Assembly (NCBI GenBank): GCA_946415645.1
Contig: CAMKTJ010000012.1
Coordinates: forward strand, 1-64,000
DNA from: an uncultured Prevotellaceae bacterium
GTDB lineage: Bacteria > Bacteroidota > Bacteroidia > Bacteroidales > Bacteroidaceae
Reading direction: 5' to 3'
DNA: 64,000 nt
Position numbers and translations under genes: made by a program. How positions within the stretch are numbered: position 1 is the stretch's first letter; each line of letters opens with the position of its first letter. Below are positions 41,184 through 50,448 of the stretch, one piece after another. Below the pieces are notes generated by a model. That model saw only the letters and a list, made by a program, of their open reading frames with translations, was not told the DNA's origin and made no database searches.

Positions 41184-42374
41184 ATGAAAATTCTTGTTTT
41201 GAACTGCGGGAGCAGTTCCATTAAGTACGCATTGTACAATATGGATGACCAGAGCGTCATCACTAGTGGCGGCATCGAGAAGATTGGCCTGCCCGATAGT
41301 TTTATTACCGTTAAGCTGAATGGCGAGAAGCATAAAATGGAGCGCCCCATTGCTGAGCATACTGCTGGTGTACAGTGGATATTCGAGGTGCTGACAAAGG
41401 GCGAGTATGCCGTATTGAAGAGCTTAGAGGAGTTGGATGCCGTAGGTCATCGTATGGTACACGGAGGTGAGAAGTTCAATAAGAGCGTTCGCCTGACTCC
41501 CGAGGTTATGGAGGCTTTCGCTGCCTGCAACGATTTGGCTCCCCTTCACAACCCTGCTAACATCAAGGGTGTGAATGCTGTTTCTGCGTTGATGCCCAAC
41601 ATTCCTCAAGTAGGTGTGTTTGATACAGCCTTCCATCAGTCAATGCCTGACTATGCTTATATGTATGCCCTGCCTTACAACCTGTACAAGCAGTATGGCG
41701 TTCGTCGTTACGGCTTCCACGGAACCAGCCACCGTTATGTTTCGCAGCGTGTTTGTGAGTTCTTGGGTGTAAAGCCAGAGGGTAAGAAGATCATCACCTG
41801 CCACATTGGTAATGGTGCCAGCATTGCTGCTGTTAAGGATGGTAAGTGTGTAGATACCTCAATGGGTCTTACTCCTTTGGAAGGTCTTATCATGGGTACC
41901 CGTAGTGGTGATATCGATGCTGGTGCTGTTACTTTCCTGATGGATAAGTTGAACCTCGACACCAAGGGTATCAGCAACCTGCTGAACAAGCAGAGTGGTC
42001 TGGCTGGTGTAAGCGAGGGTAGCAGTGACTTCCGTGACATCTTGGCAGGCATTGCCAACGGTAACGATAAGGCTCGTCTTGCAAAGGAGATGTACACCTA
42101 TCGCATCAAGAAGTACATTGGTCAGTATGCTGCCGCTATGGGTGGTGTGGATATCATCCTCTTCACCGGTGGAGCAGGCGAGAACCAGTGGGAAGTTCGT
42201 GAGGGTGCTACCAACGGCCTTGAGTTCATGGGCGTAAAGATGGATGCACAGAAGAACCGTGCTTGCCGTGCTACCGAAGCTATCCTCAGTGCCGATGATA
42301 GCAAGGTTACCGTTTGCTGTATTCCTACAGACGAGGAGCTGATGATTGCCATGGATACTCAGGCACTCTGCTAA
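41184..42374 (+). CDS. ackA: Acetate kinase
   Basis: This 396-residue enzyme makes ATP and acetate from acetyl phosphate. Motifs are LVLNCGSSSIKYAL at the N-terminus (close to ILVLNCGSSS of the family), GHRMVHGGEKF, FDTAFHQSMP, RRYGFHGTSHRYVS, HIGNGASIAAV and FTGGAGENQWEVRE. It is the second gene of the pta-ackA unit and ends at a strong terminator. Confidence 0.97.
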   Translation: MKILVLNCGSSSIKYALYNMDDQSVITSGGIEKIGLPDSFITVKLNGEKHKMERPIAEHTAGVQWIFEVLTKGEYAVLKSLEELDAVGHRMVHGGEKFNKSVRLTPEVMEAFAACNDLAPLHNPANIKGVNAVSALMPNIPQVGVFDTAFHQSMPDYAYMYALPYNLYKQYGVRRYGFHGTSHRYVSQRVCEFLGVKPEGKKIITCHIGNGASIAAVKDGKCVDTSMGLTPLEGLIMGTRSGDIDAGAVTFLMDKLNLDTKGISNLLNKQSGLAGVSEGSSDFRDILAGIANGNDKARLAKEMYTYRIKKYIGQYAAAMGGVDIILFTGGAGENQWEVREGATNGLEFMGVKMDAQKNRACRATEAILSADDSKVTVCCIPTDEELMIAMDTQALC

Positions 42375-42400
42375 GATATTTAATTATAAGGTATAAAGAA

Positions 42401-42434
42401 CAGAGGGGAAGTTTATTTGCTTCCCCTCTGATTT
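42401..42434. terminator. Terminator after ackA
   Basis: CAGAGGGGAAG and CTTCCCCTCTG form an 11-bp stem around TTTATTTG, followed by ATTTTAT. Confidence 0.88.
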
Positions 42435-42492
42435 TATATGGCATTATTTGTTTGGGTGATGTCCCAAATGCGTGCATGCGTTTTTGTTACAA

Positions 42493-43245
42493 TCAGAAAT
42501 TCTTTAGGGTAAGTTCGCCGTTTGAGAATTCGGCGTAGGTGAATTGTGTAATCCAGTCTCCAAGGATGAGAAGGCGGTTCTGACGGGTGAGCATCAGATC
42601 CAGTTCTATATGACGGTGACCGAAGATAAGGTAATCAGTCTCGGGCTTTTCCTTTATATATTGTTTGGCAAAGAGTACCAGCGGCTCATGGTTCTCGCCC
42701 ATATAGGGTGGGTCGGCCTCTGTGCCACCCTGCATGTGCTTGATGCGACTGTTCTTGGCCCAGTTTAGACCAAAGGGCAGACCTAGGTCGGGATGCAACC
42801 AGCGGAACATCCACTGACAGAAGGGATTGTGGAAGATAACGCGTAAGAACTTGAACGACTTGCTTCTGTCGCCCAAACCATCACCATGCGCCAGAAAGAA
42901 TGTCTTTCCCTCAATTTCTACAACCTCTGGTTCGTAGTGCATGATAACGCCACACTCTTTGGTGAGGTAGTCTTTGCACCAGATATCGTGATTACCAGTG
43001 AAGAAGTGAACGGCAACACCGTTGTCGGTTAGTTCAGACAATTTGCCCAGCAGACGGGTAAAGCCCTTGGGGACGGCGTTGCGGTACTCGAACCAGAAGT
43101 CGAATATGTCTCCTAGCATATACAGGCTTTCAGCCTGTGGCTTTATCTCATCCAGGAACCGGCACAGTTGCTTCTCCTGCTCCTTAGGGTCTTGGGTTGC
43201 CAGGCTCCCCAGATGTGCATCAGATATGAAATATGTCTTTTTCAA
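42493..43245 (-). CDS. LpxH-like UDP-2,3-diacylglucosamine hydrolase
   Basis: This 250-residue calcineurin-type hydrolase has the LpxH motifs ISDAHLGS at the N-terminus, LGDIFDFWFEYR near 44, FTGNHDIW near 81, LAHGDGLG near 118 and FGHRHIELD. It probably removes UMP from UDP-diacylglucosamine in lipid A synthesis. The only usable start is TTG at 43245: a stop precedes it in frame and the first ATG is far inside the domain. That start codon lies at the edge of a 7-nt repeat array, which may affect its expression. Confidence 0.88.
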   Translation of the reverse strand: MKKTYFISDAHLGSLATQDPKEQEKQLCRFLDEIKPQAESLYMLGDIFDFWFEYRNAVPKGFTRLLGKLSELTDNGVAVHFFTGNHDIWCKDYLTKECGVIMHYEPEVVEIEGKTFFLAHGDGLGDRSKSFKFLRVIFHNPFCQWMFRWLHPDLGLPFGLNWAKNSRIKHMQGGTEADPPYMGENHEPLVLFAKQYIKEKPETDYLIFGHRHIELDLMLTRQNRLLILGDWITQFTYAEFSNGELTLKNF

Positions 43246-43271
43246 TTATGAATTAAGAATTATGAATTGTT
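43244..43271. repeat. Heptanucleotide repeat (AATTATG type)
   Basis: Four units (AATTATG, AATTAAG, AATTATG, AATTGTT) fill the whole gap between the lpxH-like start and the stop of the DUF59 gene. Confidence 0.85.
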
Positions 43272-43589
43272 CTAAAGGAATCCCAATTCCATTTTTGCTT
43301 CCTCACTCATCATGTCTTTGTCCCACTCGGGTTCGAAGACAAGCTGTACATCTACCTTCTTGAGGCCGGTGATGCCTTCCAACTTCTGGCGCACATCCTC
43401 CAGAATGAAGTCGGCAGCCGGACAGTTGGGAGCCGTAAGTGTCATATCAACGCTGAGTTCATCGCCTGCATCGTTTAGTTCTATGCGGTAGATGAGGCCC
43501 AGGTCGTAGATGTTGACGGGAATTTCTGGGTCATAGACAGTACGTAAGACTTCTATAACGCGTTCCTGTGTCTGTAATGTATCGTTCAT
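43272..43589 (-). CDS. DUF59/MIP18-family iron-sulfur assembly protein
   Basis: This 105-residue protein has the MIP18/PaaD-like fold signature: DPEIPVNIYDLGLIYRI near residue 20 and LTAPNCPAADF near 52, with the conserved Cys. Such proteins (SufT and relatives) help mature or deliver iron-sulfur clusters. It overlaps radC by 4 bp (ATGA). No suf genes adjoin it, so its partner cannot be read from context. Confidence 0.88.
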   Translation of the reverse strand: MNDTLQTQERVIEVLRTVYDPEIPVNIYDLGLIYRIELNDAGDELSVDMTLTAPNCPAADFILEDVRQKLEGITGLKKVDVQLVFEPEWDKDMMSEEAKMELGFL

Positions 43590-44266
43590 ATTTTTCCTTG
43601 TTCTGTATAGCTGAAATAATTATTGTCTGCCACGATGAGGTGGTCCAGAAATTTGATGCCCATCATCTTGCATGCCTCTGCTGCTCTTCGGGTCAGTTCA
43701 TCGTCTTCTTTGCTGGGTCTAAGGCTGCCACTGGGGTGATTGTGACAGAGTATGACACTTGTTGCCTGTGCCAGCAGGGCTTGACGTAGCAACTCGCGCA
43801 AATCCACCGCAGTGCCTACTAGTCCACCATGGCTGAGCATAACGCTGTTGATGATTTCCAGATGGTTGTTCAACATCAACAGGTGGCACTCCTCGACGGT
43901 CAGATCCTGTAATCTGGGACGGAAGTAAAGGAAGGCATCCTTGGTTTCTGAGAGCTTCTGCCGTGGCTGCAGTTCTTCCTTCAGTCGTTCGTTTGCCAGT
44001 TGGCAGGCTGCCAGTACGGTAATGGCCTTAGCCTTTCCCATCCCTTTGTAGCGGGTTAGATCCTCGATGGTGGCCTTGCCCAGTAGTTTTAGGCTATCGT
44101 TATAATCGTTCAGAATCTCTCGCATCATCTCCACGGCACTCTTGCCTGGTATGCCGCTGCCTACCAGAATTGCCAGCAACTCTGCTTTACTCAGCACACC
44201 GGCACCGTGAGCTTCCATCTTCTCACGTGGCCGGTCGTCTAATGCCCAGTTCTTTATGCTCTCCAT
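43586..44266 (-). CDS. radC: RadC family JAB1/MPN-type protein
   Basis: This 226-residue protein has an N-terminal helix-hairpin-helix part (LSKAELLAILVGSG and LTRYKGMGKAKA). The C-terminal metal-binding JAMM-like motif is CHNHPSGSLRPSKED near residue 173, with the partner EIINSVMLSHG. RadC proteins were once linked to DNA repair, but their activity is unproven. It is translationally coupled to the DUF59 gene and follows the glycosyltransferase at 3 bp. Confidence 0.92.
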   Translation of the reverse strand: MESIKNWALDDRPREKMEAHGAGVLSKAELLAILVGSGIPGKSAVEMMREILNDYNDSLKLLGKATIEDLTRYKGMGKAKAITVLAACQLANERLKEELQPRQKLSETKDAFLYFRPRLQDLTVEECHLLMLNNHLEIINSVMLSHGGLVGTAVDLRELLRQALLAQATSVILCHNHPSGSLRPSKEDDELTRRAAEACKMMGIKFLDHLIVADNNYFSYTEQGKI

Positions 44267-44269
44267 CTT

Positions 44270-45385
44270 TTATTTGTAAAAGCTTTTGCGGAAAGCCTGC
44301 AGTTCTTCGTTCCTGCCGCATACACACCTTAGCCACCATGCACGAAGGAATCCTGTGCCGTAGCCTATGAGTTGGATGAAGCTGGCCCATATAGAGAGGA
44401 AACCAATCCAGAGGCTTCTGTTGCGAACGCTGCTGTCCACGAAGATAATCAGAGAGAACAATATCAACGGCAGAAGGCATAATAACATTCCGGAGAGGCT
44501 GAAGATAATTAAAAACATTTCTCCTGAAACGCAACCGGGCTTTGGAGCGCTCCATAAGGCGAAAAGTCCTAACAGAGCCAAAAGTAGGAACAGAAACGCA
44601 AACAGAAGGCATGTGAAAGTTCCGAGGGTAAAGACCGTTGGCAGCAGATGCACCAGTTTCAGGGTGCCAGGGTGCCGCTTGGTCAGGTTGATGCGGGCAA
44701 TGCCGCTGTTGTGAACCTGCTTGAAGAACTTCTTTAGGTCGGTTCTGCGCTTGTGCCATACCCAAGCTTCGGGGAAAAGACGGCATGTTGCTCCGCTCTC
44801 GTAGATGCGGATGCTGAAGTCTATGTCCTCGCCAAAACGCATCTCGGAGAAACCTCCCAGCTTCTCGTAGAGCGATTTGCGTATGCCCATGTTAAAGGAG
44901 CGGGGGTAGAACTTCTTGTCCATCTGCTTCTTACCACCTCGTATGCCACCGGTAGTGAAGAAGGATGTCATGCTGTAGTTGATGGCCTTTTGTACTGGGG
45001 TGAAACTCTCGTGTGCACGATCAGGGCCGCCAAAGGCGTCGATTTGCATTGAACATTGAACATTGAGCATTGAACATTCATCTTCGATGGCTTGCAGGTA
45101 GCCTGAGGGTAATACCACGTCGCTATCCAGTACAATAATGTATTCGCCCTGGCTGTGCTGTACACCGTAGTTACGTGTCTGACCGGGACCGCTGTTGGGC
45201 TTGACGTAGTACTTGATATCCAGTTGGTCGGTATATTTCTTGACTACCTCTTCGCAGGGTATGTCGGAACCGTCTTCAACTACCAGAACTTCAAAATCCT
45301 TTAATGTCTGGGCGGTAAGGCTTTGCAGCAACTCGTCCACTTCGTCTGGGCGGTTATATACCGGAATTATTATAGAGTATTTCAT
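44270..45385 (-). CDS. Family 2 glycosyltransferase with membrane tail and repeat insertion
   Basis: This 371-residue GT-A enzyme has the N-terminal SIIIPVYNRPDEVDE, VVEDGSD near residue 36, VLDSDVVLP (metal motif) and a later EDIDFSIRI. The last 130 residues contain membrane helices. Around residues 103-113 it reads ECSMLNVQCSMQID, encoded by a 7-nt tandem repeat (45047-45078) that interrupts the usual family segment in frame. A loss or gain of one repeat unit would shift the frame. The sugar and acceptor are unknown; envelope glycans are likely. Confidence 0.88.
   Translation of the reverse strand: MKYSIIIPVYNRPDEVDELLQSLTAQTLKDFEVLVVEDGSDIPCEEVVKKYTDQLDIKYYVKPNSGPGQTRNYGVQHSQGEYIIVLDSDVVLPSGYLQAIEDECSMLNVQCSMQIDAFGGPDRAHESFTPVQKAINYSMTSFFTTGGIRGGKKQMDKKFYPRSFNMGIRKSLYEKLGGFSEMRFGEDIDFSIRIYESGATCRLFPEAWVWHKRRTDLKKFFKQVHNSGIARINLTKRHPGTLKLVHLLPTVFTLGTFTCLLFAFLFLLLALLGLFALWSAPKPGCVSGEMFLIIFSLSGMLLCLLPLILFSLIIFVDSSVRNRSLWIGFLSIWASFIQLIGYGTGFLRAWWLRCVCGRNEELQAFRKSFYK
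45047..45078 (-). repeat. Heptanucleotide repeat inside the glycosyltransferase gene
   Basis: Four and a half units on the plus strand (CATTGAA, CATTGAA, CATTGAG, CATTGAA, CATT) lie in the coding region and read NVQCSM-like on the minus strand. The complementary unit is the one found upstream of prfC. Confidence 0.92.
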
Positions 45386-45445
45386 CTGTCAGTCTTTATT
45401 ATGGGCACAAAAGTAAAAACTTTCTGTCAGAATTCAAAGGGAAAT

Positions 45446-46153
45446 CTATTTGTTAATCAGAAATATTGCTGGCACCTTGCTTAGATCGGGTAGTTCTATC
45501 TTCTTCCACTCTGCAATGGTATGGGTGTGAATGTATTCGTCAGCTGTTGTGATGCCTGCAGCTATACACATTCGGGTTTGTGGCCGCAAGTTCTGTACCA
45601 GCGCCTGAAACATCTTCAGGTTGCGGTAGGGCGTTTCTATGAACAGTTGTGTCTGGTGCTCGTTCCAGGCTCGTGTCTCTAGGGCTTTCAGCTTCTTAGC
45701 CCTATCCTGTGGGTCAACGGGCAGGTAACCGTTAAAGGCAAAGCTCTGTCCGTTCAGTCCGCTTCCCATTACTGCCATTATCATGCTGCTGGGACCTACC
45801 AGTGGGATAACCTTCAGGTTCTGACGCTGGGCAATGGCCACCACATCGGCGCCTGGATCGGCAACGGCTGGACAGCCCGCCTCGCTGATTACACCCATGG
45901 GCTTTCCGTCCCTAAGTGCTTGCAGGTATTGGCTGAACAGGCGTTCGTCGGCATGCTTACCCATCTCGTAAAACAGGGAATCATCAATGGGGAACTCACG
46001 GTCCACCTGACGCAGGAAGCGTCGTGCAGAGCGGATGTTCTCTACAATGAAGTGTCTGATGCCCATGATGACATCGTGGTTGTACGAGGGTAGCACTTGG
46101 TTTATCTCTGTAGAGCCCAAGGTGACGGGTATAAGGTATAGAGCTATTTCCAT
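45446..46153 (-). CDS. RsmI-like SAM-dependent methyltransferase
   Basis: This 235-residue protein has the tetrapyrrole-methylase fold seen in RsmI (16S rRNA C1402 ribose methylation). It has a LYLIPVTLG start, VISEAGCPAVADPG near residue 88, PLVGPSSMIMAVMGSG near 116 and LFIETPYRN near 170. It is shorter than RsmI and its N-terminus differs from the usual LYLVATPIGN, so it may be a paralogue with another target. It overlaps the phosphopantetheinyl transferase gene by 10 bp. Confidence 0.8.
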   Translation of the reverse strand: MEIALYLIPVTLGSTEINQVLPSYNHDVIMGIRHFIVENIRSARRFLRQVDREFPIDDSLFYEMGKHADERLFSQYLQALRDGKPMGVISEAGCPAVADPGADVVAIAQRQNLKVIPLVGPSSMIMAVMGSGLNGQSFAFNGYLPVDPQDRAKKLKALETRAWNEHQTQLFIETPYRNLKMFQALVQNLRPQTRMCIAAGITTADEYIHTHTIAEWKKIELPDLSKVPAIFLINK

Positions 46154-46749
46154 AATTGAATCTTTGCGTCTGAGTATTGTGCTACACTTAGTATGTAGCC
46201 GTTGAATAGGTCGGGAACAGTCTGTATGCTGATGCCTTCTGTGTTCTGTGGTGACAGTATCTCCTTGATATCATTGTTAATACCTGTCCCTTTCAGTTTG
46301 AAGACGGCTTCCTTCTTGGTCCATAGGGTAATAAAGGCAGCGTCAGGGTTAGGAGCCGAGAAAATCTGGCAACATTCCTCCTCGTTCATACAATAGTTAA
46401 CCAGTGAATCCTTGGCCGGGCGTATGCTTTCGATGTCCAGTCCGCAGGGTGCTGAACTGATGTAGCATCCAATGGCTTTCTTGCAGTGGCTCAGGCTGAA
46501 ATGTATGTGGGGATACTCTGGCAGAAAGGGTTTCCCGCTCTGGTTATAGCCAAAAGTAGGCATCTCTGTGATGCTGTATTCCAACTGCAGCCCGCGGCAT
46601 AGTTCCAGGTATGCCAAGGTGCATTCCCTTCTGCCTTCCGGGAACTTGAATTTCAGCGCCTGCTCCTGCCTCCAGAGGGGTAGGGAGGAGATGGCTTTCT
46701 CCAGCAACTCTGCTGGAATGTCTTCTAAATGGTCGTTTATATACAGCAT
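46144..46749 (-). CDS. 4'-Phosphopantetheinyl transferase superfamily protein
   Basis: This 201-residue Sfp/AcpT-type enzyme would attach the phosphopantetheine arm of CoA to carrier proteins. It has FSLSHCKKAIGC, GLDIESIRP (metal-binding Asp/Glu) and LWTKKEAVFKLKG near residues 140-152. The frame runs open to 46824, but a TAACTTTG promoter box at 46759-46766 lies inside that extension, so the ATG at 46749 is the start. Its carrier-protein target is not in the window. Confidence 0.88.
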   Translation of the reverse strand: MLYINDHLEDIPAELLEKAISSLPLWRQEQALKFKFPEGRRECTLAYLELCRGLQLEYSITEMPTFGYNQSGKPFLPEYPHIHFSLSHCKKAIGCYISSAPCGLDIESIRPAKDSLVNYCMNEEECCQIFSAPNPDAAFITLWTKKEAVFKLKGTGINNDIKEILSPQNTEGISIQTVPDLFNGYILSVAQYSDAKIQLWK

Positions 46750-46758
46750 ACGCAAGAA

Positions 46759-46766
46759 CAAAGTTA
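46759..46766 (-). promoter_or_regulatory. -7 box of the phosphopantetheinyl transferase gene
   Basis: TAACTTTG on the minus strand, nine bases before the ATG at 46749. Confidence 0.6.
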
Positions 46767-46848
46767 TACATTTTATTTCATTTAGGTGTGCGAATCGCGC
46801 TTTTTTCTTGTCTAAGCCGTTCATTTACCTGCTTTTATTCTTAATATG

Positions 46849-46880
46849 TTTGCGCGCGAGAGTTTTATTTTGTAACTTTG
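46849..46880 (+). promoter_or_regulatory. Promoter of the leucine operon
   Basis: TTTG (46849-46852), 20-bp spacer and TAACTTTG (46873-46880). Only about 35 leader bases remain before leuA, too short for an attenuator peptide. Confidence 0.8.
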
Positions 46881-46920
46881 TCCCCACTTTCAGTAAAAAG
46901 ATTTAAACAAAAGACCTAAA

Positions 46921-48420
46921 ATGAGTGACAGATTGTTTATTTTCGACACCACATTGCGTGACGGCGAGCAAGTTCCCGGATGTCAGTTGAATACGGTGGA
47001 GAAAATTCAGGTAGCCCGCCAGTTGGAGGCTCTTGGCGTTGATGTTATCGAGGCTGGATTCCCTATTAGTAGTCCTGGCGATTTCAATTCAGTAATAGAA
47101 ATCAGTAAGGCTGTAACATGGCCAACCATTTGTGCGCTGACACGTGCTGTCCAGAAGGACATTGACGTGGCTGCTGATGCCTTGAAATATGCCAAGCACA
47201 AGCGTATCCATACGGGTATTGGTACCAGCGAGAGTCACATCCGTTATAAGTTCAATTCTACTCCCGAGGAGATTATTGAGCGTGCTGTGGCTGCTGTTAA
47301 GTATGCCAAGAAGTATGTCGAGGATGTTGAATTCTATGCCGAGGATGCCGGTCGTACTGACAATGAGTACCTGGCTCGTGTCATAGATGCTGTTACCAAG
47401 GCTGGTGCTACTGTTTGTAACATCCCCGATACTACAGGTTTCCGTGTTCCCAACGAATATCAGGAGAAGATTAAGTATCTGTACGAGCATGTTGATGCCT
47501 TTGCTGCTGGCAAGAGTATCCTGTCAACTCATTGTCATAACGACCTGGGTATGGCTACTGCCAACACCGTAGCCGGTGTGTTGGGTGGTGCCCGTCAGGT
47601 TGAGGTTACCATCAACGGTATTGGTGAGCGTGCCGGTAATACCTCTCTGGAGGAGATTGCCATGATCTTCAAGACACATCCCGACTTGGGCATCGAGACC
47701 AATATCAATACCACCAAGATATATCCCACCAGCCGTATGGTTAGCAGCTTGATGAATATGCCTGTTCAGCCCAACAAGGCCATCGTGGGTAAGAATGCTT
47801 TTGCTCACAGTTCTGGTATTCATCAGGACGGTGTGCTGAAGAACGCTTCAACCTACGAGATTATGGACCCCAAAGATGTGGGTATCGATGATAACGCTAT
47901 CGTGCTGACAGCCCGTAGCGGACGTGCAGCCTTGAAGCACCGTCTTAGTGTGAATGGTGTGGAGATTGAAGGCGAGCGTCTGGATAAGGTTTATCAGGAG
48001 TTCCTGGTTTTGGCCGACAAGAAGAAGGAGGTTACTGACGACGATATCCTAGTATTGGCAGGTGCCGACAGAAGCGCTTCGCACAATGTCAAGTTGGATT
48101 ACCTGCAGGTAACCACTGGTAAGGGCGTGAAGAGTGTTGCCAGCATTGGTCTGTTGGTTGCCAATGAGAAGTTTGAGGCTGCTGCCTCTGGTAACGGTCC
48201 TGTTGATGCTGCCATCAATGCTTTGAAGTGTATCATCAAGCGTAAGATGACGCTGAAGGAGTTTACCATCCAGGCCATCAGCAAGGGTTCTGATGATATG
48301 GGTAAGGTTCACATGCAGGTTGAATATGATGGTCACCTGTATTATGGATTCGGTGCCAACACAGATATCGTCACCGCCAGCGTAGAAGCATATATTGATT
48401 GTATAAATAAGTTTAGATAA
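46921..48420 (+). CDS. leuA: 2-Isopropylmalate synthase
   Basis: This 499-residue enzyme condenses acetyl-CoA and 2-ketoisovalerate, the first step of leucine synthesis. The catalytic barrel shows [14 protein letters not shown] near residue 9, [13 protein letters not shown] (metal His), [11 protein letters not shown] and [15 protein letters not shown]-terminal LeuA allosteric domain (about residues 385-499) should bind leucine for feedback control. It opens a five-gene leu operon; a consensus promoter lies just upstream. Confidence 0.95.
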   Translation: MSDRLFIFDTTLRDGEQVPGCQLNTVEKIQVARQLEALGVDVIEAGFPISSPGDFNSVIEISKAVTWPTICALTRAVQKDIDVAADALKYAKHKRIHTGIGTSESHIRYKFNSTPEEIIERAVAAVKYAKKYVEDVEFYAEDAGRTDNEYLARVIDAVTKAGATVCNIPDTTGFRVPNEYQEKIKYLYEHVDAFAAGKSILSTHCHNDLGMATANTVAGVLGGARQVEVTINGIGERAGNTSLEEIAMIFKTHPDLGIETNINTTKIYPTSRMVSSLMNMPVQPNKAIVGKNAFAHSSGIHQDGVLKNASTYEIMDPKDVGIDDNAIVLTARSGRAALKHRLSVNGVEIEGERLDKVYQEFLVLADKKKEVTDDDILVLAGADRSASHNVKLDYLQVTTGKGVKSVASIGLLVANEKFEAAASGNGPVDAAINALKCIIKRKMTLKEFTIQAISKGSDDMGKVHMQVEYDGHLYYGFGANTDIVTASVEAYIDCINKFR

Positions 48421-48437
48421 GACCCCTTCTGTAACTA

Positions 48438-49826
48438 ATGAAGACTTTATTTGACAAGATCTGGGACGCACACGTTGTGCAGAACGTGGAGGACGGCCCG
48501 ACACAACTTTACATTGACCGCTTATATGCGCATGAAGTAACCAGTCCACAGGCATTTGATACATTGAGGGACAAGAATATCAAGGTGTTCCGCCCTGACC
48601 ACGTATACGCTATGCCCGACCATAACACACCTAGCGACCAGCAGGAGCGTATTGACGATCCTGTAGGACGTAAGCAGGTGGAGACGCTGGCCAAGAACTG
48701 CGCCGAGTTTGGTATTACCCACTTTGCCATGGGCACCAAGGATAATGGTATTATCCATGTTGTTGGTCCCGAGAAGGCTCTCTCTTTGCCTGGTATGACT
48801 ATTGTCTGCGGTGACTCTCATACCAGCACGCACGGTGCAGTAGGCGCTATTGCCATGGGTATCGGTACCAGCGAGGTGGCTCAGGTGCTGGCTTCGCAGT
48901 GTATCCTGCAGAGCAAGCCCAAGACCATGCGTATTAATATAGAAGGTACGCTGCAGCCTGGCGTTACTGCCAAGGATGTGGCCCTTTATATCATGGCTCA
49001 GATGACCACCAGTGGTGCTACCGGCTATGCTGTAGAGTATGCAGGTAGTACCATCCGTAATATGAGTATGGAAGGTCGTCTGACCCTTTCTAACCTTTCT
49101 ATCGAGATGGGCTCACGTGCCGGTCTTATTGCTCCCGACGAGACCACCTTTGCTTACCTGAAGGGTCGCGAGTACGCACCTAAGGGTGAGGCTTGGGATA
49201 AGGCTGTTGAGGAGTGGAAGAAACTGAAGAGCGATGATGATGCTGTCTTCGATAAGGAAGTAACCTACCGTGCCGAGGATATCAAGCCCCGTATCACCTA
49301 CGGAACAAACCCCGGTGCCGGTATTGCCATTGACGAGTGTATTCCTACTATGGAGAGTATCCCTGAGGCTGAGCGTCCTCAGTTCCAGGCCATGTTGGAT
49401 TATATGCAGTTCCAACCCGGCCAGAAATTGGAGGGCACACCTGTTGACTATTGTTTCTTAGGTGCCTGCACCAACGGTCGTATCGAGGACTTCCGTGCTT
49501 TTGCCTCAGTGGTAAAGGGCAAGAAGAAGGCTCCTAATGTTGTTGCCTGGTTGGTTCCCGGCAGTTGGCTGGTTCGTCAGCAGATTATTGACGAGGGCAT
49601 TGACAAGGTGCTGGAAGAGGCAGGCTTCGAGTTGCGTCTCCCCAGTTGCTCCAGCTGTCTGGCTATGAACCCCGATAAGGTTCCTGCCGGCAAGCTCAGC
49701 ATCAGTACCAGCAACCGTAACTTCGTGGGCCGTCAGGGTCCTGGTGCTCGTACCGTACTGGCCAGCCCCCTTGTTGTGGCTGCAAGTGCTATTACTGGTG
49801 TTATTACTGACCCAAGAAAACTCTAA
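48438..49826 (+). CDS. leuC: 3-Isopropylmalate dehydratase large subunit
   Basis: This 462-residue aconitase-type subunit isomerises isopropylmalate with a [4Fe-4S] cluster. It has [10 protein letters not shown] at the start, [17 protein letters not shown] residues near 120, [15 protein letters not shown] near 345 and [16 protein letters not shown] near 405, which supply the cluster cysteines. It works as a heterodimer with LeuD, encoded 4 bp downstream. Confidence 0.96.
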   Translation: MKTLFDKIWDAHVVQNVEDGPTQLYIDRLYAHEVTSPQAFDTLRDKNIKVFRPDHVYAMPDHNTPSDQQERIDDPVGRKQVETLAKNCAEFGITHFAMGTKDNGIIHVVGPEKALSLPGMTIVCGDSHTSTHGAVGAIAMGIGTSEVAQVLASQCILQSKPKTMRINIEGTLQPGVTAKDVALYIMAQMTTSGATGYAVEYAGSTIRNMSMEGRLTLSNLSIEMGSRAGLIAPDETTFAYLKGREYAPKGEAWDKAVEEWKKLKSDDDAVFDKEVTYRAEDIKPRITYGTNPGAGIAIDECIPTMESIPEAERPQFQAMLDYMQFQPGQKLEGTPVDYCFLGACTNGRIEDFRAFASVVKGKKKAPNVVAWLVPGSWLVRQQIIDEGIDKVLEEAGFELRLPSCSSCLAMNPDKVPAGKLSISTSNRNFVGRQGPGARTVLASPLVVAASAITGVITDPRKL

Positions 49827-49830
49827 AGAA

Positions 49831-50448
49831 ATGGCAAAAGAAAAATTCGACGTTATACAGTCAACTTGTATTCCCATCGAGATTGACAACAATAATACAG
49901 ATAACATTATTCCTGCACGTTACCTGGCTTTCACTACCCGTGATCCTAAGTTCTACGGTGATGCTTTTATGCACGATCTCCGTTATGATGCCAACAACCA
50001 GCCCGTAGCAGACTTTGTGATGAACAAGCCTGAGTTCTCAGAGGCTCCCCACAAGGGTGTGCATGAGATTATCGTAGGCGGTCAGAACTGGGGGTCCGGT
50101 TCCAGTCGCGAGCATGCAGCCTGGGCAATTGCCGGCTATGGTGTCCGTGTCGTTATCAGCAACAGCTTTGCCGATATCCATCGCAACAACCTGCTCAACT
50201 GCTTTGTGCTGCCTGTTATTGTCAGCCGTGAGTTCCAGTTGGAGCTGTTCCGTAGCATAGCCGAGGATAGCAACACCTTGGTAACGGTGGATGTTCCTAA
50301 TCAGACGGTTAAGAATGAGAAGACTGGTAGTGTAGAGCATTTCGAGATAAATGCTTACAAGAAGTATTGCCTCCTGAATGCCTACGATGATATTGACTTC
50401 CTTCTGGCAAACAAGGATAAGATAGAGGCATGGGAACACCACACATAG
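49831..50448 (+). CDS. leuD: 3-Isopropylmalate dehydratase small subunit
   Basis: This 205-residue small subunit has DNNNTDNIIPARYL near residue 18 and GGQNWGSGSSREHAAWAI near 85, the swivelling-domain substrate loop. The frame is open from 49744, but the ATG at 49831, right after the leuC stop, gives the normal start. It overlaps the next gene by 19 bp. Confidence 0.96.
   Translation: MAKEKFDVIQSTCIPIEIDNNNTDNIIPARYLAFTTRDPKFYGDAFMHDLRYDANNQPVADFVMNKPEFSEAPHKGVHEIIVGGQNWGSGSSREHAAWAIAGYGVRVVISNSFADIHRNNLLNCFVLPVIVSREFQLELFRSIAEDSNTLVTVDVPNQTVKNEKTGSVEHFEINAYKKYCLLNAYDDIDFLLANKDKIEAWEHHT

Noticed and set aside
46750-46824. Longer N-terminus for the phosphopantetheinyl transferase
   Set aside because: A TAACTTTG promoter box lies inside the extension and the added residues do not fit the family.
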